Below, piece after piece: positions 46,083-55,371 of a stretch of 64,000 bases of DNA. The stretch lies in the NCBI GenBank assembly GCA_019044685.2, contig JAGTXX020000011.1, positions 186,001-250,000 of the forward strand, in the 5' to 3' direction. Each line of letters starts with the position of its first letter. Position 1 is the stretch's first letter. A program made the translations under genes and the position numbers. Below the pieces are notes generated by a model, which was not told the DNA's origin, searched no databases, and saw nothing but the letters and a program-made list of their open reading frames with translations. The stretch comes from Nannochloris sp. 'desiccata'. Lineage: Eukaryota; Chlorophyta; Trebouxiophyceae; Chlorellales; Chlorellaceae.

Positions 46083-46399
46083 TTCCTATCTAATGCGCTA
46101 CACTGACATAGTCTCCCGTTTACAATTGTTTGAATATGCTGGATTGATGGCATATGCGTGTAGAAAAATAGCATACTTGGAGAATACTTGGCTTTCTTCG
46201 TCGGCGACCTTTAAAGTAAAGAGCAACTTTCAACTGATCTATTGTAAGTCTAGGTTTATGGAATAAGGTAGATGTATGGGACAATGTGTAGATATTTTAA
46301 ATCTGCAACTAGCAATAACTGCAAGACGTCTTTGAGACCAGGAAACTCTGGTCTTTAAATAAAAAGTAATTTAGCTTCAAATCGTGTGTGTTCAGCACG
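46083..46399. other. Divergent promoter region, 317 bp
   Basis: Shared by MnmE and the ZGRF1-like helicase; nothing recognised beyond AT-rich sequence. Confidence 0.55.
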
Positions 46400-49300
46400 A
46401 TGGGTAAGCTGGATGCCACCGTCACCTACTCCAAGGACGGGCATAAAAAGAAGCAGCGACGGTGGTTGGATGGCACCTTGAAGTTTGACCTTGAGAGCAG
46501 GTTTGCTACTCTCTCTGCAGACGATGGGAAATTTGTAGCGTCAGGCACTATTCCAGCTGATGTAGAAATCCAGGATGATAGTGAAGAGTTTCTTCTAGAA
46601 TCTCCGTCTATCCTGGTCGTGATTTCGGCAATCACGAGCGGTAATGATCTTCTGCCCCAGGCAGCTCCGCCACCGGCAAAGGAGAACACCTGCCAGCCAG
46701 TCGCTATTAGTGGAGCAGCTCTACGGAGACCCTTCGCCCCTCCTCTGGCGTCTCTTCCGCCTGAAACTACATCAGTGCCAACTGTTCAACAGGGTTCTAC
46801 CCTCCATCCTCGCGTTTCCTGGCAGCAACAACCACAGCAACCACCTAGTTCTGGAAGAATGGAAAATGTGGCACCTGAACAGCCTGTGCAGCATACAAGA
46901 CCTCCAGTAAAGCGACAAGAACGAACAACGGAAGATATTATGCGCTTGCTTAATGGTACACCCGTAGAAAACAAGACGACATTAGCACCTTCTGCTGTTG
47001 AAACTGGCAACCCTCTAAAAAGACAACGCTGTCGTCCTTCCGAGTCAGAACAGCCTTTTCAGCAGCAACCACCTGCAATGCCGGAGCAAGGTAATACCAT
47101 TAAAACGACGCAACAACGCGTCCCTCAATTAATTCCTAGAGCACCACCACCGCTGCCGTGGCCAGCCCCGCCTGCACCTATTAGTTCCGCTCCTCTTCCT
47201 CCAGGTCATTCCTTGCTTAGTGACGTTGCCGTTGGTCAATGGAACCCACGTCTAAATAAAAGCACCACGTCTTATTCTGTCCTACCAGTAAAGTCTTCAG
47301 CAGGAAACATCCCTTCTCGTCAGCCTTTAGCAGCGCCTGTGGCTGCAGCGCAGCACCCAGGCACCGTCTACTTCCCAAAAGCAGGCTTCGAAAGTTCAAA
47401 ACCTGTTCGGCGTGTGGCTGTTTCCGATCGATTCTCTAACGCAGATTCGTATCGTAATGCTTGGGCAGATAGTTTACATGAAGAGATGACTCTAAGAATC
47501 GCAGAGGTAGCAAAAGACTTCCATTCTGCTGCAGCAGAGGCTAGGAATGCGGCGGCCGGGGCAGGGGCTTCTTGTTCAGTAATAGAAGCAGCAATGCGCA
47601 AAGCACGAGTTCCCTATTACAGCACCTGTGAACTATTTATCTGGAAGAACTATCCTGGTAAAAGTAATAATGGAGGTAACGTTGCAGGAGGCCGCAAAAA
47701 GAAAAATAAAGGTCACTATGATGATGGCTATGGTGATGATGGCTCAACTGATTTCAATACTACCAAGCCTGAGAATGTGTATTTAATATTAAAATCCGGC
47801 CGTGCGAAGAATGTAGAGTATTCCAAAGGGGATCTCTGGATCGTATCTAATGATCCTTTCATGAGATCTGGATTCGACCCAGGACGGGTTGGAGATAAAA
47901 ATAGAGCGCCGTGGGTCGGTGTAGCAAGAAGTCTTTGGTTTGGGCCAAATCAAGATGGAAAGTTTGAAATTGAATTTCTTTCTTGCAGGCCTTCTACCTT
48001 GGGTCGTTCTACTCCTGTCTACGCCATTAAAGGGCCCAATGCCTCTATGGAGCTCAATACTTTAGATGTATTAAAGAGTCCATCTTTAGCTGCGCTTCCG
48101 TTGCTTAAAAGCATCTTAGGGGCTGCGCCTCTATCACTCCACCCCGATGCGCTTAATATGGGCCCTACCACTATTCTTAATGAGTCTAATTGTGTTAAAG
48201 ATAAAGAAGAAGGGAAAGATGGAGATGGCGTTGCAGTAGAGCAGCAAGAAGAAGATGAGCTCTCGAAAACACCTGCTGAGCTGGCTGAAGCTGTGATTCG
48301 GAAATTTAAATTAAATGCTGAGCAAGCAACAGTTGTTAGGCACGTAGCAACCTGGGCGAATAGTAGTATTAGTGCTGAAGCAGCACCTCCAGTATGTCTT
48401 GTTTTTGGTCCGTTCGGGTGCGGGAAAAGCTCTCTTTTGATCGCTGTCCTGCACTTACTATTAAAGCTTCGAAACCTTGGCGCTGGTGCTGACAGATCAG
48501 CAAATCCTCTCTCCCAGTCCCGTGTTTTAGTTAGTGCACATACCAATGTCGCTGTTGATCGCGTCCTCACTGGATTGTTGGAAAGCGGCTGCAGTGACTT
48601 TCTTCGTGTCGGTCCACTTCGGCGTATAGATAGAAAGCTTCTCTCGCATTCTCTCCACGCATCCGAGTCTAAAACGCATGCCAACGCAGCAGCTGAACTC
48701 AAAGACATGCTTCGTGAGGGTCAAGGTAAAATTTCTCCCATTGAAGAAGCCGCTCTGCGCGCTGAGCTGGCTGCTATGGCAGCTGGAGCTGAGCGCAAAC
48801 GTAAAAACATGATCAAAACTGTGCCCGTCGTTGGCGTTACCTGCTGTTCTTCGCTTCTACCAGTATTGGAAGATCTTACATTCGACGTTGTCATTCTCGA
48901 TGAATGTTCACAGATTATAGAACCTCTGGCTATGGCTCCTATTTTAAGAGCGAAGGCAAAGTTTCTGGTCGCTGCAGGCGACCCCAAACAGCTACCTCCA
49001 GTCATCGCAAACCCGCCTCTTATCTCTCCCCCTTCAGAATTTGGTCTTTTACGTCCATTATTTGTGCGGTTATCAGATCTGGGAGCGACGCCTCACCTCT
49101 TACGTCAACAATACCGCTGTCATCCTGCCCTGAGCGCTATCCCCAATGCACAGTTTTATCAGGGGCGCTTGCTTGATGGCTGCACAAAGCAGCAGAGACC
49201 TTCGCTATTACCCGGTCTGCCCCCTGCTGTGTTTGTGGATGTGAGGGATGGCAGAGAGCAGTATGTTATGCGCAGTACTGCGAACAGTGCAGAAGCGCAT

Positions 49301-49801
49301 GCTGTGGTGAGAGTAGTGGAAAAAGCGATTGATGCTGGTGTTGACCCTTCAAAGATTGGCGTCATTTGCTTTTATAAAGCCCAAGTACAGGAAGTTCAAA
49401 ATAAGCTTTTGGGGAAAGCAACTGTTCTTCAAGCTGCTCTTGAAAAAGCAGCGCAGGTTGCACAACAACAAAAAGAAAGCTTTGAAAATTCTGAGGAAAT
49501 TGATGGCCAAGACAAGGAGATCAAAACCTCTGAAAGTAGCTTTACCTCTATTCAAGTCGCTACTGTGGATGCCTTCCAGGGAGCTGAAAAGGATATCATC
49601 ATCTTAACTACAGCAACCACCCGTCCAGGTCCATTCATCGCTGATGCAGCTCGATTGAATGTAGCTCTAACTCGAGCGAAACATAATTTGGTGGTGGTAG
49701 GGTGTGGACAAGCATTGGAGCGCACTGCGCCTGCCTTTGCTGCTTTGATTCATGCTGCGAAAACGACACCTGATGGCTACCATGTCGGAAATTTGAATTA
49801 A
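46400..49801 (+). CDS. ZGRF1-type SF1 helicase with N-terminal DUF2439 domain
   Basis: Intronless ORF read from the ATG at 46400, giving 1,133 aa; the in-frame codons before it start only with GTG. Residues 1-75 match the DUF2439/Mte1-type domain (VTYSKDGHKKKQRRWLDGTL, with the KxRxWxDGxL core). A long Gln/Pro-rich linker follows. The C-terminal half is an Upf1-like SF1 helicase: Walker A VFGPFGCGKSS near residue 670, DECSQIIEP near 833, GDPKQLPPV near 860, LLRQQYRCHP, VDAFQGAEKDIIIL near 1055 and LNVALTRAKHNLVVVG. The architecture resembles ZGRF1, which helps process recombination intermediates, but no GRF zinc finger is visible. Direction and substrate of unwinding are inferred from the family. 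Confidence 0.85.
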   Translation: MGKLDATVTYSKDGHKKKQRRWLDGTLKFDLESRFATLSADDGKFVASGTIPADVEIQDDSEEFLLESPSILVVISAITSGNDLLPQAAPPPAKENTCQPVAISGAALRRPFAPPLASLPPETTSVPTVQQGSTLHPRVSWQQQPQQPPSSGRMENVAPEQPVQHTRPPVKRQERTTEDIMRLLNGTPVENKTTLAPSAVETGNPLKRQRCRPSESEQPFQQQPPAMPEQGNTIKTTQQRVPQLIPRAPPPLPWPAPPAPISSAPLPPGHSLLSDVAVGQWNPRLNKSTTSYSVLPVKSSAGNIPSRQPLAAPVAAAQHPGTVYFPKAGFESSKPVRRVAVSDRFSNADSYRNAWADSLHEEMTLRIAEVAKDFHSAAAEARNAAAGAGASCSVIEAAMRKARVPYYSTCELFIWKNYPGKSNNGGNVAGGRKKKNKGHYDDGYGDDGSTDFNTTKPENVYLILKSGRAKNVEYSKGDLWIVSNDPFMRSGFDPGRVGDKNRAPWVGVARSLWFGPNQDGKFEIEFLSCRPSTLGRSTPVYAIKGPNASMELNTLDVLKSPSLAALPLLKSILGAAPLSLHPDALNMGPTTILNESNCVKDKEEGKDGDGVAVEQQEEDELSKTPAELAEAVIRKFKLNAEQATVVRHVATWANSSISAEAAPPVCLVFGPFGCGKSSLLIAVLHLLLKLRNLGAGADRSANPLSQSRVLVSAHTNVAVDRVLTGLLESGCSDFLRVGPLRRIDRKLLSHSLHASESKTHANAAAELKDMLREGQGKISPIEEAALRAELAAMAAGAERKRKNMIKTVPVVGVTCCSSLLPVLEDLTFDVVILDECSQIIEPLAMAPILRAKAKFLVAAGDPKQLPPVIANPPLISPPSEFGLLRPLFVRLSDLGATPHLLRQQYRCHPALSAIPNAQFYQGRLLDGCTKQQRPSLLPGLPPAVFVDVRDGREQYVMRSTANSAEAHAVVRVVEKAIDAGVDPSKIGVICFYKAQVQEVQNKLLGKATVLQAALEKAAQVAQQQKESFENSEEIDGQDKEIKTSESSFTSIQVATVDAFQGAEKDIIILTTATTRPGPFIADAARLNVALTRAKHNLVVVGCGQALERTAPAFAALIHAAKTTPDGYHVGNLN

Positions 49802-49993
49802 AACCACAGTTTAGGATACTAATAGTCGATAGATATAATTAAATAAATGAATTATTGCTCTGTTCTTTTTGCCCTTGCTAACTAACTACCTGCTTGTCGC
49901 CACTCGAGAATTTATTTGTTAAAGAAAACTTACATAATCAATCTAATAACTCAAACTATAAAATGAAAATGGTCGTACTGAATATACCTATAT

Positions 49994-51937
49994 CTACTCA
50001 TCTCGAGCCCCACCATCATCTGCGGCCGGAGGAGTTGCTGGCGGCATCAATGCTTCATCTACACCCACCCCCTCTACAGCTTCCTCGACAGCTTCTTCTT
50101 CTCGTTCTACTGCTGGTTCTTCTCCTCTTTCTGCTCCTTCTCCTTCAGCCCTATCCTCTGCAGCTACAACCCTCGGTGGATCTCGAGCTGATTGAGGAGT
50201 ATCTGGACCGGGAACATTGTTCTGCCCGCCAGCACCACCTTCACCACCCGCAGCGTTCTCTGGCCGAACACCTGCGTTATTACGTCTTGGTCTACGCTGA
50301 GGCAATCGGGGGCCTCCACGAGGACGGACTTCTTGATTCTGAGGAGCTTCTGGAAGTTCAGGAGCTGCTGGTTCTTGAACATTCCCCAAAGCAGCCTCAC
50401 CACCGTCATCGCCTCCAAAAGGAAGAACTTGAGGCTGGAAATTGCCTAACAAATCATGCAACGCATGCATCGCAGCATCACCGGACGCCTCCCCATTTAC
50501 TTCTTCCTCTGCTGCTCCTCCTGCTGCTGCTGCTGCAGGAGATGGTGCCAACGGAGCTGGTGGTGGTTGAGGAGGGCCAACAAATGGCGGAGGCCCCTCA
50601 GGAGGCCCAACCCCTGCTGTAAACCTTGCAATAAATGCATTCATATACAGGTTTGTGCCCATTCCAGCCAACTGTGCACACAAAAACATCGTTATTCCGC
50701 GATATTTTATCGGTGCAGCTGATCCAATACCATTTCCAGTGGATATGGCTAGCCACACTGCAGTGCACCGACACAGCTGTAATCCACATCGTACTGCTAA
50801 TAATCTTAATTTTGTACTTCTGGGATAAATCACACCACGTGCTGCTATAATTTCTTGTGCAGTAGGTTTACGAAGTAACGCGTTATACATTTCCAAACAG
50901 CAAGTAATAAACCAATCAGCCAAATATAAAGTCGACTCTGAAAAAAGACAAGTTCTGGCGACTCGAGGAGCTCTGGAGTAGAATCTATAGTGATCTTTTC
51001 GCACTGCTGAGGCGCGAAGATCTTTCCGTATCCTACGACTAAGGGTTAAAGTAAGATTGTTCGCTGCTATCCAGTCTAATACGCTACGCATCATTTGCGT
51101 TGCCCAGTCTAAACATGCATTGATGCACCCAACTTTTACAGAGTGGCGGAGTTCCTTTTCGGGGAATGGAGGATAGATGGGGTCTTCTCCAGTAGCTGCT
51201 GCTTGTTCTTCTGCTTCGTAGAGGAGGCCTATGTAGCGATTAATTGTTAATAACGATGAGACAGCCACACTGCAGCAAAAATTAAATAGTTTTATTTAGA
51301 TAGAAAATTTGAAGGAGAAGGGTTATAATTATTTTCAAGCAGAGCTATTAATATGAAAAGAAAGACGTACTTGCGGCTTAGAGTCCAGGTAATATTACGT
51401 GTGCCAGCGATTTTTTCAAGAGCATCGTATCCAACAGGTCTCTGAAAAAGAAAGGATGAAATGAGATGAGAACAGTTAGATCAAAAATTTATAGAATCGA
51501 AAGTAAAGTAGTCTGTCTTTTCAAATTTCCTTTAGCTCTAAACTTACCAATTTCTTTATGTAAGGAGCGCTTGAATCTTTATTAATATCATACGGCGTGC
51601 TAAAATCAGGAGCTCCGTCTTTAGAGCCAGCAGCACTCTGCAGTGATCAAATGTCCAGGGAGATGGAAACAAGATGAACGACGATGGGTGATTGCCGACA
51701 GTGCCAAGGTGCCGAATTATTTAACTCGTATTGATTATATAACTGAACTGGATTATCTCGTATTACCTTAAATACATCGTCGTCATATGCTTGGCGGTAT
51801 GTAAAACACAGAGCGGTGTTTGGCGAAAAGGCTAGTAAAGTTGATCCCAGCCCGGCTGCGGTGAATGCAGATGCAACAACAGCCTTCGTGGGACCTTCTA
51901 AAAGGGCCAGAGCGATGGGCATGCCCATCTGGCTCAT
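49994..51937 (-). CDS. Four-exon gene, family not recognised; possible membrane protein
   Basis: Exons 51937-51767, 51637-51548, 51441-51371 and 51269-49994 join without frame loss to give 535 aa. Exon 1 encodes MSQMGMPIALALLEGPTKAV and an Ala-rich helix; exons 2 and 3 encode PDFSTPYDINKDSSAP and RPVGYDALEKIAGTRNITW. Exon 4 begins VAVSSLLTINRYIGLLYEAE and continues with a region containing several moderately hydrophobic stretches (LADWFITCCLEMYNALL, CGLQLCRCTAVWLAI, YRGITMFLCAQLAGMGTNLY). The C-terminal roughly 215 residues are Pro/Ala/Gly/Glu-rich. The helical, Arg-dotted profile recalls membrane-remodelling or import proteins, but I cannot assign a family. The long antisense leucine-rich ORF is a shadow of its tail. 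Confidence 0.65.
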
Positions 51938-52354
51938 ATTTGGTATCTAAATTGGCTGCAAAAGGTTATTTAAATTGCCTTGCCGAAATAAAGAGGTTTG
52001 AATTTTGATTTTCAAATTGCCCCGAAGATTATGCTATGACAAGGAGACCAGGCTCAAAGCACCGGTTCTGGGCAGTGATCGCATCAAAGTGCATCTGCTC
52101 TGGCTATCGTCCATGAGCTTTATAGCGTCTCTTAAAGAGAAATCATCAGAATTTCACCGTTTCTTTACCTTCAGCAAAAGTTCACAGGTCAGCCTTTTTC
52201 ACCGACCGCACCATCAACCTTTTACCACAAAAATCCACATCTTTTTCCTACGTTGCAAATTAGAGTCATATTTCCTGCGCCATTCTTTTCATCGCCGCCG
52301 CAGCAGCTTCAGCCATCTTAATCTTGGAATTCGTTTCTAGCCAATAGCATAAAC
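51938..52354. other. Divergent promoter region, 417 bp
   Basis: Between the unrecognised four-exon gene and Psb28. It has a TTGCAAATTA word near 52253; a 111-codon open stretch here starts only with TTG and looks non-coding. Confidence 0.55.
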
Positions 52355-52918
52355 ATGTCTCTCATTAAAGCTCAGCTTAGCTCAGGCGCGTACAGTTAAC
52401 CACATAACATCATTCCAACCACACATTATTCCTTGAATCTCTTGCATTTCTCATTTTTTTATTTTTATTCTTCCAATGTGTGTGCAGGTTCTGTGGCCGC
52501 CCCTGCTGCGTTCTCTCGCGCTCGCCCCACCATGCGCCCCCAGGTTGCTCGCGTCCAGCGTGTTAGCCAAATCTGCCTGGCAACCACCTTGGAATTCATT
52601 AAAGGAATCTCAGAGCCCACCATCCCTGACGTCAAGCTCACCCGAAGCCGTGACGGTGCCTCTGGAATCGCCACTTTTGTCTTTGAGAACCCCGCAATTT
52701 TCGAGGCCAGCAGTGAGCTTGGCGACATTACAGGACTCTACATGACTGACGACGAGGGTGAGATCACCACTGTTGATGTCCAAGCCAAGTTCGTGAATGG
52801 AAAACCCAGTAAAATTGAAGCTAAATACGTCATGCGTAGTTCATTTGAATGGGAGCGGTTCATGCGTTTCATGGAGAGATACGCTGAAGAAAAGGGCCTT
52901 GGATTTGCTAAATCTTAA
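52355..52918 (+). CDS. PSB28: Photosystem II assembly/repair protein Psb28
   Basis: Proposed exons 52355-52385 ([10 protein letters not shown]) and 52488-52918 give 153 aa. The exon 2 acceptor TGTGTGCAG is strong. The only frame-keeping partner donor I find is CTCAG|GCGCGT, a GC donor, so the first exon is tentative; translation from the ATG at 52532 inside exon 2 is the alternative. After a basic, Ala-rich transit segment, the mature part is the Psb28 domain: [26 protein letters not shown], with [39 protein letters not shown] and [20 protein letters not shown]. Psb28 binds RC47-type PSII assembly intermediates and supports chlorophyll-protein synthesis. The nuclear location and leader fit a green alga. 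Confidence 0.9.
52386..52487 (+). other. Putative GC-AG intron in PSB28 (tentative)
   Basis: 102-bp intron with donor CTCAG|GCGCGT and acceptor GTGTGCAG. The nearby GT donor at 52389 would shift the frame into a stop. Weaker than the NSE4 case because the donor deviates from GCAAGT. Confidence 0.5.
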
Positions 52919-53290
52919 AGCAGCTAGCTTTGTGAATAATTCTTTACGTTAGTTAGCTTCTAAGCAGGTTGAGATGAGGATCAAACCCTCTCTTTACCAT
53001 TAAGTTTTTAGGTTTAGGTCACTAAAAGATTTTCTGTTACCGTTGTTTTTGCCGCCGATTGATGTCTCTTGCCTTTTTTTCTGTTTTCTTTCGTTATTTT
53101 CTTTCGCTGCTCTGTTTAAATTTCTATTTGAAAAAAAAAACATGATTTTACTCTATATTTGACGCAACGTAGTCATTTCTGAGGACACCTGTAAACCTTT
53201 CTGAAATTCTTTTCTGTGTCTTAGCAAAAGCAGAAAAAAAGGACGCTACAAAATGTCACCATGCTCTACAGATTTCATCTACAACGGATG
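52919..53290. other. Convergent 3' intergenic region, 372 bp
   Basis: T-rich 3' flanks of PSB28 and the TBC gene with a short A10 run near 53132; nothing else seen. Confidence 0.6.
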
Positions 53291-54896
53291 CTACATCATT
53301 TGCATTTGCGATAGCACCAAGGTAGTCCCTAAGAACGCAGCACCAGCAATGCCAGTAAATACCATTGCTGTCAATGCCGCTACCCCTTGAAGCTGCTGCT
53401 GCTGCTGAAGCTGATATTCTCGCTGTTGCTGCTGGGTTGGCCGAGGCGATAGCCCAACAAGGCCATTATCATGTGTATTGAAACGAGGTAAAGAGTGAGA
53501 TTGTAGCCCTGTTCGTGCACTGTGTATACTGCCACCTCTACGGCTAGAGTTCTTTCGAACACGGGCGCTACTAGTACTGCCATCACGTGGCTGCTGAGGT
53601 TCTCGGATGGTGTGGGGCGTTAGCGACAAGTAGGCTGCTTGCAATTTGTCACCCAACGGCAATCTATGTATTTGATTCACAACAGGTCCTAAATTCAACC
53701 TGGGTACGCCTACTATTCTGTTCTTCTTTCTACCTCCAGGTGCTTCTGGGACTTGCCACCGTTGATCCTCTATATAAGCAAACAGCGTAGTTGAAAACTT
53801 TAATTTGTCTCCAAGCTTACTAACCAAATGTGCCGGAGGTGCTGCTCTGTACAACGCAGCAGCTTGTTGTGCTAATTCATCTACAGACAGCTTCCCTTCT
53901 CCTAATATTTGCATCCCTTTGAGTTTCGAATAGACTACATCCCCTGCCCCGGGGCCACAATCCAATAGAGCTTCTCGGTTGCTTCGGACTGCCACTGCGG
54001 CAACGTACAACGGCATGAGAGGGTGAGAAGAAATAAACAGATCAAATAACCGGGCACACTGATCTAGGGTTGCTACATCATGTGAAAACCATGTCATATG
54101 CCAACTAAGAGCGAAATAAGGCACTTCTAAAGCAGGCTCTTGTAGGTCCGTAATATATGCATACAGCTCAGGGTCTGCTACTTGTAAAATTGGATATAGC
54201 AGCGTTAAAGACTCTGTGACTGCGTCTAAACGAGGCCTCGTACAATCCCTAAGATGACAGGTAGCTAAGCGTGTCAACATTCGATACGCAGAAGGCTCTC
54301 CACATACAAAGAGCAATACTCCAGCAACGTCATGTAAGCCTTGGTAGTAGTGTAGATTGCCGTCATTGCCGCCTATTGTCGCGTCTATAACTCGTTTCAG
54401 AGCTGCGCGTTTGTTATTTCGGTCTTCGTCACTCCATCCTTCAGTCCAGCTCCATAAAGACCGCACCATGTCGCATTCTACCACTTGCGAGTCTTTATGA
54501 GGTGTTTCTAGTCTAGTTGTGTATTCCCGGTCATCATGTGATTGGTCGTGGGTTCCTAAAAGAAGAGGCCAGACACGGCTACGTAGACCGTGGGTGACGA
54601 GACCACGGATAGCAGCGAGTTTACGAAGGGCGACAATGTCCTGGGAGAAAGAGAAGGGAATACACATACATTTGTGAGCGAGCGGTGTTTTTGAAAATTG
54701 TCATTATTAGTTGTATGCAAAAAGGTGTCTAACAAAAGTTAGAGCGTGAAATAGAAGATCACTATCGCCTCTCAAATGCAATAAATACAAGGAAACCTAC
54801 ATTTCGAGCTAAAAGTTCATTTGCTAGGCCGATTGTGTCTTGTGATCTAGTATTATTATTATTCGAGCTCTTGCCCGCCCGTCGTCTTCTGGCCAT
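53291..54896 (-). CDS. TBC-domain Rab GTPase-activating protein, TBC1D20/GYP8-like
   Basis: Exon 1 is 54896-54801 (MARRRRAGKSSNNNN ... LLARN) and exon 2 is 54640-53291, joined in phase 0 (GTAGGT donor, CCCAG acceptor) to give 481 aa. The TBC domain shows GLVTHGLRSRVWPLLLG, the Arg-finger region VVECDMVRSLW and the Gln-finger region LHYYQGLHDVAGVL, then FALSWHMTWFSHD and ARLFDLFISSHPLMPLY. The order and a C-terminal hydrophobic helix (LTAMVFTGIAGAAFLGTTLVL) fit TBC1D20/GYP8, which act on Rab1/Rab18-like GTPases at the ER. The linker is Gln/Ser-rich. It is divergent from the ABC transporter gene, 475 bp apart. Confidence 0.9.
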
Positions 54897-55371
54897 TCAA
54901 AATTTTATAAAGGTCCATCAAGAGTACTCCACATGAAATTATTTAAACCAAGCTATGTTACAAAGGCAAGTTTTGTATACACAGCCGGGCTGTGAGAACA
55001 CCCGGTGACCGTGTGGCACCAAGCCTCGAGTTGGCGCCCTGCATTGGACATTAAAAATCTTCACATTGCCAGCATTACCACTCGTAAGCGTTGTCTATAT
55101 TGTCGTATAACACCTCAACGAACCTAGATTTGCCTCTAACGCCGGCTTTTTTACCAATATTTAAAGTTCGGTGCACCCAAGGTCTAAGCCTTCGTTGCGT
55201 CCAGGAGATGGCCATGAACAGAATAGTTTCCTAATTGAATCCCCTTTAAACATATCGACACTATAAATGATATATTCACGTAGTCTTAGGAGCTCCCAAA
55301 TTTCCTCTAGGTCGTAATATTTCAAAAAAATCAACTTAGGCCTCACAAACTGGCTCGTTTTTTCTCACACT
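54897..55371. other. Divergent promoter region, 475 bp
   Basis: Between the TBC gene and the ABC transporter. It contains a palindrome at 54980-54994 with 7-bp arms (CACAGCC/GGCTGTG); no gene. Confidence 0.6.

Noticed and set aside
49894..50622. 242-aa leucine-rich plus-strand ORF
   Set aside because: Low-complexity shadow antisense to the acidic/proline tail of the four-exon gene.
52005..52340. 111-aa plus-strand ORF upstream of PSB28
   Set aside because: Starts with TTG and its composition fits AT-rich non-coding sequence.
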